64,000 bases of DNA, taken from contig NZ_WBPF01000013.1 in the NCBI RefSeq assembly GCF_008923725.1, positions 124,001 through 188,000 on the forward strand, given 5' to 3'. Below the pieces are notes generated by a model that did not search any database, was not told the DNA's origin, and saw only the letters and a list, made by a program, of their open reading frames with translations. The translations under genes and the position numbers were made by a program. Below, one piece after another: positions 33,880-42,318 of the stretch. The number at the start of each line of letters is the position of its first letter. Position 1 is the stretch's first letter. This DNA comes from Bacillus sp. CH140a_4T. GTDB lineage: Bacteria > Bacillota > Bacilli > Bacillales > Bacillaceae_G.

Positions 33880-34469
33880 AAGTTGTTACCTTCCTCACTA
33901 TAATTACTAGATCGATACATTTCAAAAGTGCCTGTAAAAACAAGTTCTTCTCCAACAAAGCTACGCACTTTGACAACGGTCCGGCCTTTATCATTCTCTA
34001 CATCTTCAACGCGCGCTTTTGCAACAACACGCTCTCCTAATTTTACAGGACGAATGTATCGAATGGTAGACTTTGCAGTTAAAGCTAATTCTTCATCAAT
34101 AACCGCAACAGCTAGTGAGTTTGCTTGTGCAAACAAATGATGCCCACGGGCAATCTGATTTCTTTTAAATACGTGTTCTACCTTCACTTCAAAGATAGAA
34201 ATCGCATGTCTATCTAATTCTATATCAATAATTTCTCCGACAACCTCTTCTAACGGTAAAGATTTCACATCTTCTTCATGTTGCTTTGTAGCTACATGTT
34301 TAATTCTTTCTCTTAATTCAGGAATAGATAATTCCATACGATCAAGACGTACGGTTTGTATACTCACTTGAAATTTTTCTGCTAAATCTTCATCCGTAAT
34401 AAAAGGATTCGCTTCTATTGTTTGTTGTAATAATTCTTGTCTTTCTTTTTTACTTCTTCTTTTTTTCAT
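33876..34469 (-). CDS. fapR: Fatty acid and phospholipid repressor FapR (197 aa)
   Basis: Transcription repressor of fatty acid synthesis genes that is released by malonyl-CoA. The N-terminal DeoR-like helix-turn-helix (about residues 18-45: [21 protein letters not shown]) is joined to a C-terminal hot-dog fold domain that binds malonyl-CoA. The frame is open 53 codons further, into recG, but [16 protein letters not shown] is the family start. A FapR operator and promoter lie right upstream, indicating self-control of the whole lipid operon. Confidence 0.96.
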   Translation of the reverse strand: MKKRRSKKERQELLQQTIEANPFITDEDLAEKFQVSIQTVRLDRMELSIPELRERIKHVATKQHEEDVKSLPLEEVVGEIIDIELDRHAISIFEVKVEHVFKRNQIARGHHLFAQANSLAVAVIDEELALTAKSTIRYIRPVKLGERVVAKARVEDVENDKGRTVVKVRSFVGEELVFTGTFEMYRSSNYSEEGNNL

Positions 34470-34485
34470 ACCGCACCATCCATTT

Positions 34486-34502
34486 TTATGACTAGGTACT
34501 AA
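34486..34502 (-). promoter_or_regulatory. FapR operator
   Basis: TTAGTACCTAGTCATAA on the minus strand, a 17-bp near-palindrome that fits the known FapR box (TTAGTACCTAGTACTAA-like). It starts four bases after the -10 box, over the transcription start, 17 bases before the fapR ATG. Confidence 0.88.
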
Positions 34503-34506
34503 CAGT

Positions 34507-34535
34507 AGTATATAATCATTAAAAGTAGAATGCAA
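34507..34535 (-). promoter_or_regulatory. Sigma-A promoter for the fapR lipid operon
   Basis: Minus strand TTGCAT, 17-base spacer, TATACT. It lies just downstream of the recG stop and is followed by the FapR operator. Confidence 0.82.
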
Positions 34536-34557
34536 CAAAAACTTTCGTTGCCTCCCT

Positions 34558-36606
34558 TTAATCGAGCTTCTCTCCTTGGAACACACCTGTCCCGTCAAGA
34601 TAAGTACGCAGCGAAGCATACTGATCATTATGCCAAAACGCTTCTGAATCTACTAGTAACGCCGCATCTTGTCTAGCTGTTTCTAACGCTCGATAATCAT
34701 GTACCATATCAGCAACCTTGAATTCTGGTAAACCACTTTGCTTACTTCCAAAGAAATCTCCAGGACCTCTTAACTCTAAATCTTTTTCTGACAATACAAA
34801 TCCATCATTCGTTTCGGTCATAATACGCATTCGCTCTTTTCCCGTTTCCGATTTTGGATCCGCGATTAATAAACAATATGATTGTTCACTACCACGCCCA
34901 ACACGTCCCCTGAGCTGATGGAGCTGCGATAAACCGAAACGCTCTGCATCATAAATAACCATTACAGTCGCATTCGGTACGTTCACACCTACTTCAACAA
35001 CTGTTGTCGACACAAGAATTTGCACTTTATTTTCACTAAATTGTCCCATTATCTCTTCTTTTTCTTGAGATGAGAGTCTGCCATGCATTAATCCGACTTG
35101 ACATTTCCCTTGATAATGATGAGTCAGCATACTATGTAAGTCGATCGCATTCTGTACATCAAGTTTCTCAGATTCTTCAATAAGGGGACAAATAACATAT
35201 GCTTGTCTTCCTTTTTTTATCTCCTTCTCCACAAAACCGAGAACTCGATCTAACATATCATGTTTTGCCCAGTATGTTTCAATTACCTTTCTACCAGCTG
35301 GCATCTCATCGATTATAGAAACATCCATCTCTCCAAATGCAGTAATTGCTAACGTACGCGGAATTGGCGTCGCCGTCATAAATAAAACATCCGGACTTTC
35401 ACCTTTCTCCCTTAAAACTCGTCGCTGCGCTACACCAAATCGATGTTGCTCATCAGTAATAACGAGACCTAACCTATGAAAGATAACTTCATCTTGAATT
35501 AAAGCATGTGTTCCAACAAGGATATCTATTTCTCCTTGTTCTAATTTTGCCAAAATCTCTCGACGCCTTACACCTTTAACAGAACTTGTTAACAATTCAA
35601 CCTTCATACCAAAATGCGAGAACGTCTCTGCGAGCGATTGATAATGTTGCTCTGCTAAAATTTCTGTAGGAACCATTAAAGCGCCTTGATAATGTGCTAA
35701 TTTCGCTGCATAAAGGCCAATCGCTGCAACGACTGTTTTCCCAGAACCTACATCACCTTGCAATAGACGATTCATCCGATAAGGAGATGTCATATCTTTC
35801 ATAATTTCATCTACAACCCGGCGCTGTGCACCAGTTAACGGAAACGGAAGTGTATCGATAAACTCTTGCAATTCTGCTGAAGGAATTTCTTTTTTCGTCC
35901 CTTTCGAATTTTCCCTCTCCATTTTCCGTAATGTTTGCATTTTTAGCTGAAATAAGAAAAACTCCTCATATACAAAACGGCGACGCGCTTGTTTTAAATC
36001 TTCCTGCCCTGCTGGAAAATGCAACGCCCGAAGCGCTTCATAACGTGGTAATAATTTATATCGACTTAGCAATCCGTCAGGCAACACTTCAACTATAGAT
36101 TCTCCATACTCCTTGAACGCTTGGGTAATAAAACGGCGCATCTGTTTTACTGTAAGTTTCCCTTTCACTGAGTATACAGGCTCTACTTCTTGTTGACGTA
36201 CAACTGGTCCAAAATGAAGCTCTGATACTGCAATCGTTTGACGATGCTGATCCCATTTACCAGTAATCGTTACCGTTTCATCTAAAGTTAACTTCTGCTT
36301 ATAGTACGGTCTATTAAAACATACAGCTGTAATTAAATAACGACCGACGAGGACACGAACCGTAAGACGCGACTTTTTCTTCCCATAATATTGCAGTAAA
36401 GGAGCACTGTGAACTTTCCCCTCAACTGTTACCCGTTCATCATGCTTTACTTCAGCAAGATCTTTCATCGCATAATCTTCATAACGGTACGGAAAATGTT
36501 CTAATAGATGAGAAACTGTATAAATTCCCATCTCGTGTAGTAATTCAGATGTTTCGCCTCCGATTCCCTTTACATCCGTAACAGGAACTTGTACAACTTC
36601 ATTCAA
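34558..36606 (-). CDS. recG: ATP-dependent DNA helicase RecG (682 aa)
   Basis: Branch-migrating helicase that reverses stalled forks and processes Holliday junctions. The N-terminal wedge (OB-fold) domain includes [13 protein letters not shown]. Helicase motifs follow: Walker [16 protein letters not shown] near residue 285, [14 protein letters not shown] (the DExx box), [26 protein letters not shown] and [10 protein letters not shown] use TTG at 36606, giving [17 protein letters not shown] and 682 aa, the usual length; a GTG at 36615 would add three residues. Confidence 0.95.
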   Translation of the reverse strand: MNEVVQVPVTDVKGIGGETSELLHEMGIYTVSHLLEHFPYRYEDYAMKDLAEVKHDERVTVEGKVHSAPLLQYYGKKKSRLTVRVLVGRYLITAVCFNRPYYKQKLTLDETVTITGKWDQHRQTIAVSELHFGPVVRQQEVEPVYSVKGKLTVKQMRRFITQAFKEYGESIVEVLPDGLLSRYKLLPRYEALRALHFPAGQEDLKQARRRFVYEEFFLFQLKMQTLRKMERENSKGTKKEIPSAELQEFIDTLPFPLTGAQRRVVDEIMKDMTSPYRMNRLLQGDVGSGKTVVAAIGLYAAKLAHYQGALMVPTEILAEQHYQSLAETFSHFGMKVELLTSSVKGVRRREILAKLEQGEIDILVGTHALIQDEVIFHRLGLVITDEQHRFGVAQRRVLREKGESPDVLFMTATPIPRTLAITAFGEMDVSIIDEMPAGRKVIETYWAKHDMLDRVLGFVEKEIKKGRQAYVICPLIEESEKLDVQNAIDLHSMLTHHYQGKCQVGLMHGRLSSQEKEEIMGQFSENKVQILVSTTVVEVGVNVPNATVMVIYDAERFGLSQLHQLRGRVGRGSEQSYCLLIADPKSETGKERMRIMTETNDGFVLSEKDLELRGPGDFFGSKQSGLPEFKVADMVHDYRALETARQDAALLVDSEAFWHNDQYASLRTYLDGTGVFQGEKLD

Positions 36607-36746
36607 GATTCTCACGCTCCGTCACATTATTTTCTTTGATTCATTATCCATTAACGCGATTTACATCTGTAATCGCTCTATTTCACCTTATATATTCTAT
36701 CATAGGCATTCTAAGAGAAACTACTCAAATCCCTCATAAGCAATAC

Positions 36747-36786
36747 GAAAGAAAAGAGCCTCACTATTAGCAGCAAGGCTCTTTTT
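36747..36786 (-). terminator. Terminator after fakA
   Basis: Stem AAAGAGCC(TTGCT) with (AGTGA)GGCTCTTT, followed by TCTTTCG on the minus strand and by CTTTTTAT on the plus strand. It lies in the 289-base gap between fakA and recG, which otherwise shows no gene or clear promoter. Confidence 0.75.
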
Positions 36787-36895
36787 ATCTTCAATATGCT
36801 AGCCTTTTGAATAAAAACTAGTAATAAACTTCATATTACTACTTCTTATCCATCAGCAAGTAAGTAATCCATTTATTTTCAAAACGAATTTTTTC

Positions 36896-38572
36896 TTATT
36901 CTACAGAGAAGATGAAAGAATACACCGGTTGGTTTCCAGTATGTACTTCTACTTCTGAGTCCTCAAAGTTCTCTTCTACAAATTCAACTAACTCAGCTAC
37001 TTCTTCGTCAGTTGCATCTTCACCTTGTAGAATCGTTACGATTTCAGAATCTTCATCAATAAGTGCTTCTAGTAATTGCTTCGCAGCTCCTACTTTTTCA
37101 GCATTTGTTGATACGATTTTTCCATCTGCGATACACATGAAATCATCTTTTTGAATTGCTACACCATCAATTTCCGTATCACGTACAGCATACGTAATTT
37201 GACCGGTTTTCACATGAGATAAAGCTTCTTTCATGTTTTCTTCATTCTCTTCTAACGTTCCAACTGGATTAAATGCTAACATTGCAGCCATACCTTGAGG
37301 AACTGTTTTCGAACGAATTACAATCACTTCTTGATCAACAACTGACGCTGCTTGTTCTGCTGCCATCACGATATTCCCGTTGTTCGGTAAAATAATGATT
37401 TTTTCAGCGTTCGCTTCTTCAATCGCCTTCACAATATCCTCCGTACTTGGATTCATCGTTTGGCCACCTTCGATAACTTTCGTCGCGCCAATGCTCTCAA
37501 ATAAAGTTTTGATACCAGATCCCATAGCTACAGTTACGATACCGTACGGTTGTTTCTCTTTAGACTGGCTAGTCGGCTCAGGCATCATAGTCGGCTCATC
37601 TAATAAAGCAGTATGCTGTTCACGCATATTTTCTACTTTAATCTTAATTAAACTACCATAACGTTGTCCATAATTCATAGGATCTCCAGGATGTTCCGCA
37701 TGAATATGAACCTTAACAACCTCATCATCTGATACAACAAGTAGTGAATCTCCGTATACACTAATATCTTCACGGAATTTTTGTTCAGAGAAATTATGTT
37801 CTTTCATTTTTTGAGGCTCTAATTTCACCATGAATTCCGTACAATATCCATACTTTATATCTTCTGTACTCAATTGGCTTTGTACACTACGGTGATGTTC
37901 TGCGCGTACCATGTCATTCATAGATGGTTGGGCAGACACATTAGAAGAAATCGTTTCTCCTTTTAAGTCAGCTAAAAACCCTTCATATACAACAACAAGA
38001 CCTTTACCACCGCTATCTACAACGCCAACTTGTTTTAATACAGGTAATAAATCTGGCGTACGATTTAACGATGCATTCGCTTCTTTCACAACGTCTTCCA
38101 TAAACAAAACAAAGTCGCGCTGTTTTTTCGCAACTGTCACTGCATATTTACCCGTTTCTCTTGCAACCGTTAAAATCGTTCCTTCAATCGGTTTCATAAC
38201 CGCTTTGTAAGCCGCTTCTACCCCAGCATCTAAAGCTGCAGCAAAATCAACTGTTGTTAATTCTTCTTTTTGTTCAATGGATTTAGAGAAACCACGGAAT
38301 AACTGAGATAAAATAACACCAGAGTTACCACGAGCTCCCATTAATAATCCTTTGGCTAAACTTACGCCGACTTTACCAGCATGCTGTGAAGGATTTGCTT
38401 TCACTTCACGTGCGCCTGAAGTCATTGATAAGTTCATGTTTGTACCGGTATCGCCATCTGGAACTGGAAATACGTTTAATGCATCAACAAGCTGAACATT
38501 ATTTGTTAAATTATTCGCTCCTTGCATGATCATTTGTGATAAACGTTTCCCATCAATTTTTTGAATTGACAC
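36896..38572 (-). CDS. fakA: Fatty acid kinase catalytic subunit FakA (YloV, 558 aa)
   Basis: Phosphorylates fatty acids bound to DegV-type FakB proteins so that they enter phospholipids. The N-terminal DhaL-like kinase domain has ALNVFPVPDGDTGTNMNLSM (about residues 28-47) and GARGNSGVILSQLFRGF. The middle and C-terminal parts match the YloV/DAK2 pattern. It starts with GTG, seven bases after AGGAGG. It follows an Asp23-family gene, a pairing conserved in Firmicutes. Older annotations call it a dihydroxyacetone kinase-like protein. Confidence 0.94.
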   Translation of the reverse strand: MSIQKIDGKRLSQMIMQGANNLTNNVQLVDALNVFPVPDGDTGTNMNLSMTSGAREVKANPSQHAGKVGVSLAKGLLMGARGNSGVILSQLFRGFSKSIEQKEELTTVDFAAALDAGVEAAYKAVMKPIEGTILTVARETGKYAVTVAKKQRDFVLFMEDVVKEANASLNRTPDLLPVLKQVGVVDSGGKGLVVVYEGFLADLKGETISSNVSAQPSMNDMVRAEHHRSVQSQLSTEDIKYGYCTEFMVKLEPQKMKEHNFSEQKFREDISVYGDSLLVVSDDEVVKVHIHAEHPGDPMNYGQRYGSLIKIKVENMREQHTALLDEPTMMPEPTSQSKEKQPYGIVTVAMGSGIKTLFESIGATKVIEGGQTMNPSTEDIVKAIEEANAEKIIILPNNGNIVMAAEQAASVVDQEVIVIRSKTVPQGMAAMLAFNPVGTLEENEENMKEALSHVKTGQITYAVRDTEIDGVAIQKDDFMCIADGKIVSTNAEKVGAAKQLLEALIDEDSEIVTILQGEDATDEEVAELVEFVEENFEDSEVEVHTGNQPVYSFIFSVE

Positions 38573-38594
38573 AGATTTTCCTCCTTAATGCACA

Positions 38595-38957
38595 TTACAA
38601 GTTTATTACTTTAACTCCTTGTACGTAGATGTTTACTGAATCTACTGCTAGTCCTACAGTTTGATCTAATGTATATTTCACTTTCGTCTGCACGTTATGT
38701 GCTACTTCTGAAATTTTCGTACCATAGCTCACAATAATATACATATCAATATGTACTTCATCTTCATCTTTACGAACAATAACACCTCTAGTGAAGTTTT
38801 CTTTTCGTAAAATGTCTGTTAAACCATCTTTTAACTGATTTTTTGATGCCATACCTACGATACCATAGCAATCTACTGCGGCACCTCCAGCAATTGTTGC
38901 AATTACATCTGTACTAATATCAATTTGACCATACTTTGTTTTAATTTCAATTGACAT
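38595..38957 (-). CDS. yloU: Asp23/Gls24 family protein YloU (120 aa)
   Basis: Small protein of the Asp23 family, linked to envelope stress and membrane-associated in staphylococci. The sequence has VIATIAGGAAVDCYGIVGMASKN and a C-terminal MYIIVSYGTKISEVAHNVQ typical of the family. No signal or membrane segment. Sits 22 bases before fakA, suggesting a shared role in lipid or envelope homeostasis, which is an inference. Confidence 0.92.
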   Translation of the reverse strand: MSIEIKTKYGQIDISTDVIATIAGGAAVDCYGIVGMASKNQLKDGLTDILRKENFTRGVIVRKDEDEVHIDMYIIVSYGTKISEVAHNVQTKVKYTLDQTVGLAVDSVNIYVQGVKVINL

Positions 38958-39107
38958 CTCGTTTCCCCCTTCATAAATGGTGAAAGTGAGCTAGACTACT
39001 TTAGTTACTATCATATAATCTTTTTAAAGAAAATTCCATCGTTCTTTCTTTTCACTCTCATATTTTATGTTTTAAATCACATTTTTTATGATGAGCAAAA
39101 TAGTCCA

Positions 39108-39137
39108 TTGTTATTATACAACATGTACTACTATAAT
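39108..39137 (+). promoter_or_regulatory. Candidate sigma-A promoter upstream of rpmB
   Basis: TTGTTA, 18-base spacer, TATAAT. Transcription would start just before the first of two 23-bp repeats and give a leader of about 190 bases. A second weaker candidate (TTGCAT, 17, TAAATT, 39224-39252) is nearer to the gene. Confidence 0.55.
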
Positions 39138-39139
39138 AT

Positions 39140-39209
39140 GTCAAGTAATTTTTCTTGATTTCAACTTTTCATCATCGACATATGGTGTCAAGTAATTTTT
39201 CTTGATTTC
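39140..39209 (+). repeat. Two 23-bp direct repeats upstream of rpmB
   Basis: The same 23 bases beginning GTCAAGTAATTTTT and ending CTTGATTTC occur at 39140-39162 and 39187-39209, 47 bp apart. Each copy carries a short dyad (TCAAG ... CTTGA). Located in the 375-base gap between yloU and rpmB; the remaining gap is AT-rich and shows no gene. Confidence 0.9.
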
Positions 39210-39332
39210 TTTTTTCTACGGTGTTGCATTCTCTTTTTAGTTGTGTTAAATTATAGTAGTGTTTTTAGCATCGCAAAAAAGACTAACATTGAAAAATTAC
39301 GTATGGTAAGGTATCAAGGGAGGGAAATATAA

Positions 39333-39521
39333 ATGGCTCGTGTTTGTGCTATCACTGGAAGAAAAGCTCGTTCTGGTAACTCTCGTTCTCACGCAATGAA
39401 CGCTACAAAACGTAAATGGGGCGCTAACCTTCAAAAAGTTCGCGTACGCATCGACGGAAAAGTTCAACGTGTTTACGTTTCTGCTAGAGCATTAAAATCT
39501 GGCAAAATCGAACGTGTTTAA
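39333..39521 (+). CDS. rpmB: 50S ribosomal protein L28 (62 aa)
   Basis: Large-subunit ribosomal protein. [27 protein letters not shown] is the family start, and [15 protein letters not shown] the end. Only one cysteine is present, so it is the zinc-free (C-minus) form. GGAGGG lies eight bases upstream of the ATG. It is transcribed opposite to its neighbours, as in B. subtilis. Confidence 0.98.
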
Positions 39522-39530
39522 TAATAAAAA

Positions 39531-39554
39531 AAAGAGCCGCTAGGCTCTTTTTTT
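39531..39554 (+). terminator. Terminator of rpmB
   Basis: Eight-base perfect stem (AAAGAGCC with GGCTCTTT, loop GCTA) followed by a run of T residues on the plus strand. Confidence 0.93.
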
Positions 39555-39566
39555 ACTATGACAATG

Positions 39567-39592
39567 GAAAAAGCACCGGTAATAGGTGCTTT
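39567..39592 (-). terminator. Terminator of spoVM
   Basis: AAAAAGCACC pairs with GGTGCTTTTT, right behind the spoVM stop on the minus strand. With the rpmB terminator it insulates the two convergent genes. Confidence 0.9.
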
Positions 39593-39594
39593 TT

Positions 39595-39675
39595 TTAATC
39601 TTTTTTGAAGGTATTTAACATGGCACGAACAATTCCACCAAGAAATTTAGGTAACTTAATTGTATAAAATCTCAT
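39595..39675 (-). CDS. spoVM: Stage V sporulation protein SpoVM (26 aa)
   Basis: Amphipathic peptide that recognises the convex outer forespore membrane and anchors SpoIVA at the base of the spore coat. Translation gives MRFYTIKLPKFLGG followed by IVRAMLNTFKKD, which matches the 26-residue B. subtilis peptide closely, including Pro9 and the Gly pair. GGAGGG is five bases before the ATG and a terminator follows at once. Location between rpmB and thiN is the same as in B. subtilis. It is easily missed because of its length. Expression in the mother cell (sigma-E) is known for the family; I did not identify the promoter. Confidence 0.95.
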   Translation of the reverse strand: MRFYTIKLPKFLGGIVRAMLNTFKKD

Positions 39676-39741
39676 GGTTTCCCTCCTAATCCCCATTACT
39701 CCACTTGTTCACTATATGATGTAAGGAGCAAAATTGTTTCT

Positions 39742-40383
39742 TTAATCAGTGCTTCTTATCACCATTAATATGCCAGAACTAAATGAAAAAGTACCTTTTT
39801 CCTCAACGAGTTCATTACTAATACAAAGTGTTGATCCCCATTCTATTGTTTTATTAGTTAGAGGATACTTAAAACCAAGTAATGTAATCCCTTCCACTAT
39901 TTCAGTAACCGGTACAAAAGATACATAAGGGAAATTTTTATTATCTTCAATTATATGTGTACCTACTTTTTTCACGCTTATTTCATTTTTATTGTCTACA
40001 ATACACATTTCTATCTCTACTTCTAACCCTCTTAAAAGCATCTGTATATTTGCTAAACCATGATCCAGCCTTCCACCGGTGGCACCAAAAATACGAATCA
40101 ATGTAGGATTTTGTTCTAACGCCCAGTTAATCGCAATTTCCAAATCTGTTTGATCTTTTTCACGAGGAACAATATGTAAGTCATTTGTTTGCTGGCCCAT
40201 CCATACTAATTCCTCTTCAGTAACTGAATCGTAATCTCCAAACGCAACAGCTGGAGTAATTCCTCCTTTTAATAAACGGTATACACCTCTATCAACTGCC
40301 GCCCAAACTACTTTCTCATTTTCATATCGAGAAAAATCTGCACAATATTCCGCAGGTCCGCCCGCTAAAATATGAATAATCAT
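39742..40383 (-). CDS. thiN: Thiamine pyrophosphokinase (213 aa)
   Basis: Converts thiamine to thiamine diphosphate with ATP. IHILAGGPAEYCAD at the N-terminus, WAAVDRGVYRLL and AFGDYDSVTEEE (the acidic metal-binding box near residue 57), then KDQTDLEIAINWAL and FGATGGRLDHGLANIQML are the family motifs. The ATG at 40383 has GGGAAGG just upstream; the 13-codon extension is not supported. Equivalent to B. subtilis YloS, between rpe and spoVM. Confidence 0.95.
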   Translation of the reverse strand: MIIHILAGGPAEYCADFSRYENEKVVWAAVDRGVYRLLKGGITPAVAFGDYDSVTEEELVWMGQQTNDLHIVPREKDQTDLEIAINWALEQNPTLIRIFGATGGRLDHGLANIQMLLRGLEVEIEMCIVDNKNEISVKKVGTHIIEDNKNFPYVSFVPVTEIVEGITLLGFKYPLTNKTIEWGSTLCISNELVEEKGTFSFSSGILMVIRSTD

Positions 40384-40403
40384 GTTTCCTTCCCTTTCTA
40401 TTG

Positions 40404-40440
40404 TAAAAAGGCAACCTGCCATTCGGTAGATTGCCTTTTT
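40404..40440 (-). terminator. Terminator between rpe and thiN
   Basis: AAAAAGGCAA pairs with TTGCCTTTTT, extended by CCTGCC/GGTAG with mismatches. It lies between the rpe stop (40522) and the thiN start. Confidence 0.8.
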
Positions 40441-40521
40441 ACATATTTTTTCTCTATCCTTTATAAATAGTGAAAACTTACTACACTAGAAGATTCACTG
40501 GGATAAAGACTCGCTCATTCA

Positions 40522-41166
40522 TTATCCACGAATGACACGAATTGCTTCACCGCGGTCTTTTTGATTGTATACTGCTGACCCAGCTACAAGTACATTTGCT
40601 CCTGCTTCCACACAAAGTCTTGCTGTTTCAGCGTTTACACCACCATCAACTTCAATTTCTACGTCTAGATTGCGCTCTTTAACCATTTCTGCAACTTGTT
40701 TAATTTTCGGTAATACAGAATGGATAAATTTCTGTCCGCCAAATCCAGGGTTTACTGTCATAAGTAATACCATATCGATATCCTCTAATACATGCTCAAT
40801 CGTTGAAACTGGCGTATGCGGATTTAATACAACTCCCGCTTTAATGCCATGAGATTTAATTAACTGAATCGTACGATGTAAATGAGGGCACGCCTCTACA
40901 TGAACAGTAATAATATCTGCTCCTGCTTTTGCGAAAGTCGGGATATAGTTATCAGGATTTTCAATCATTAAATGTACATCTAACGGTAACGATGTAATCG
41001 GGCGGATCGCCTCTACAATTAATGGTCCAATCGTAATATTTGGTACGAAATGTCCATCCATTACATCGACATGAATGTAATCCGCTCCGCCTTTTTCTAC
41101 ATCTTTAATCTCTTCCCCTAATTTTGAAAAATCTGCTGATAAGATCGATGGTGCAATTTTAATCAT
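40522..41166 (-). CDS. rpe: Ribulose-phosphate 3-epimerase (214 aa)
   Basis: Interconverts ribulose 5-phosphate and xylulose 5-phosphate in the pentose phosphate pathway. TIM-barrel sequence with [33 protein letters not shown] (metal-binding His and Asp, residues 33-49), [12 protein letters not shown] and [10 protein letters not shown]. Complete. It starts two bases after the rsgA stop, so the two are coupled. Confidence 0.97.
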   Translation of the reverse strand: MIKIAPSILSADFSKLGEEIKDVEKGGADYIHVDVMDGHFVPNITIGPLIVEAIRPITSLPLDVHLMIENPDNYIPTFAKAGADIITVHVEACPHLHRTIQLIKSHGIKAGVVLNPHTPVSTIEHVLEDIDMVLLMTVNPGFGGQKFIHSVLPKIKQVAEMVKERNLDVEIEVDGGVNAETARLCVEAGANVLVAGSAVYNQKDRGEAIRVIRG

Positions 41167-41168
41167 AA

Positions 41169-42050
41169 CTAATACCTCGGCTTTCTCTCTCTAATTTCTT
41201 CTACGAATTGTTTGTAATTCTTATAACGATATTCTGTAATTTTTCCTTCTTCAACCGCAGCCTTCACAGCACATTTCGGTTCAGAAAGATGTGTACACCC
41301 TCTAAATTTACAGTATTGGCTCGCTTCTTTCAACTCCGGAAAACAATATGTAAGATCTTCTACCTCTATATCTATGAAATCAAGTGAACTAAAACCAGGT
41401 GTATCTGCAACTAGTCCACTTCCAACCGCAATTAATTCCACATGTCTTGTCGTATGTTTCCCGCGTCCTAAATGCGAGGAAATATCATTCGTTTTCAGTT
41501 CTAAATCTGGGCGTAAAACGTTAAGCATAGAAGATTTCCCAACACCAGATTGCCCTGCAACAACAGAAACACAATCTTCTAAGAATGGTTTTAAAATATC
41601 AATACTTTCCGAAGTGTTGATAGAAGTAAATAATACATCATATCCCATCTCACGATAGTCATTCGCATAAGATTCAACAGTCTCTCTCATTTTTTCATCC
41701 ACTAAATCCATCTTACTAATGCAAATAATCGGCTTAATGTTATGATATTCAATCAGCACTAAAAATCGATCTAACAGTCCCGGATTAAAATCTGGTTCTA
41801 CTGCTGAGAAAACGAGAATTGCTTGATCAACATTAGCAATAGGAGGCCTAACAAGTTCATTTTTTCGATCAAATACTTCAAGCACGTATCCTTCACTTGG
41901 ATTATCTGCTTGAAAAACGACTTGGTCTCCTACCAGTGGTGTAATTTTATTTTTTCTGAACACACCACGCCCGCGGCATTGTGTAATCCCTTCTTCATGC
42001 TGAACATAATAAAACCCACTTAGAGCTTTTACAATTTTTCCTTCTGGCAT
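41169..42050 (-). CDS. rsgA: Ribosome small subunit GTPase RsgA/CpgA (293 aa)
   Basis: Circularly permuted GTPase that checks late 30S maturation. It has an N-terminal OB fold, then G4 (CISKMDLVD) ahead of G1 ([13 protein letters not shown], near residue 168) and G3 ([11 protein letters not shown]). The C-terminal zinc site uses [17 protein letters not shown]. Starts [16 protein letters not shown] with a matching ribosome binding site (AAGGAG). Sits between prkC and rpe; in Bacillus PrkC phosphorylates this protein, which suits the shared operon. Confidence 0.96.
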   Translation of the reverse strand: MPEGKIVKALSGFYYVQHEEGITQCRGRGVFRKNKITPLVGDQVVFQADNPSEGYVLEVFDRKNELVRPPIANVDQAILVFSAVEPDFNPGLLDRFLVLIEYHNIKPIICISKMDLVDEKMRETVESYANDYREMGYDVLFTSINTSESIDILKPFLEDCVSVVAGQSGVGKSSMLNVLRPDLELKTNDISSHLGRGKHTTRHVELIAVGSGLVADTPGFSSLDFIDIEVEDLTYCFPELKEASQYCKFRGCTHLSEPKCAVKAAVEEGKITEYRYKNYKQFVEEIRERKPRY

Positions 42051-42230
42051 ATAATTCTCCTTTATTTTGTATAAAGTGAAGCTGTAATTAATATTGAATG
42101 GTTTAAAATTCTTTAAATACTTATTTCAAAACCCGTCATATATACAAGTTAATATATTTAATCTACCATCAAATTTAAAATATTATTTATAACAGTATCA
42201 CTTTGATAGCTTTTTGAATCATATATTTTT

Positions 42231-42271
42231 GCCTGTTATACAGTCCACTATATGTAGACAGCATAACAGGC
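42231..42271. repeat. 41-bp imperfect palindrome between prkC and rsgA
   Basis: GCCTGTTAT at one end matches ATAACAGGC at the other, with interrupted pairing through the centre. Neither strand has a T run after it, so it is not a normal terminator. It lies in the 268-base gap between prkC and rsgA; the rest of that gap is AT-rich with nothing else recognisable. Confidence 0.85.
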
Positions 42272-42318
42272 AAGAGTAATACATTCCATCTCCTCTAGAA
42301 AGAAAATGGAAGTCATTA

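Noticed and set aside
39140-39209. Direct repeats as a CRISPR array
   Set aside because: Only two copies, no further repeats or cas genes in the window.
40522-42050. Possible frameshift between rsgA and rpe because the genes nearly touch
   Set aside because: Both frames are complete with proper starts and stops; a two-base gap is normal for coupled genes.
42231-42271. Palindrome as a prkC terminator
   Set aside because: No T run follows on the minus strand (it is followed by A residues), so it is listed as a repeat.
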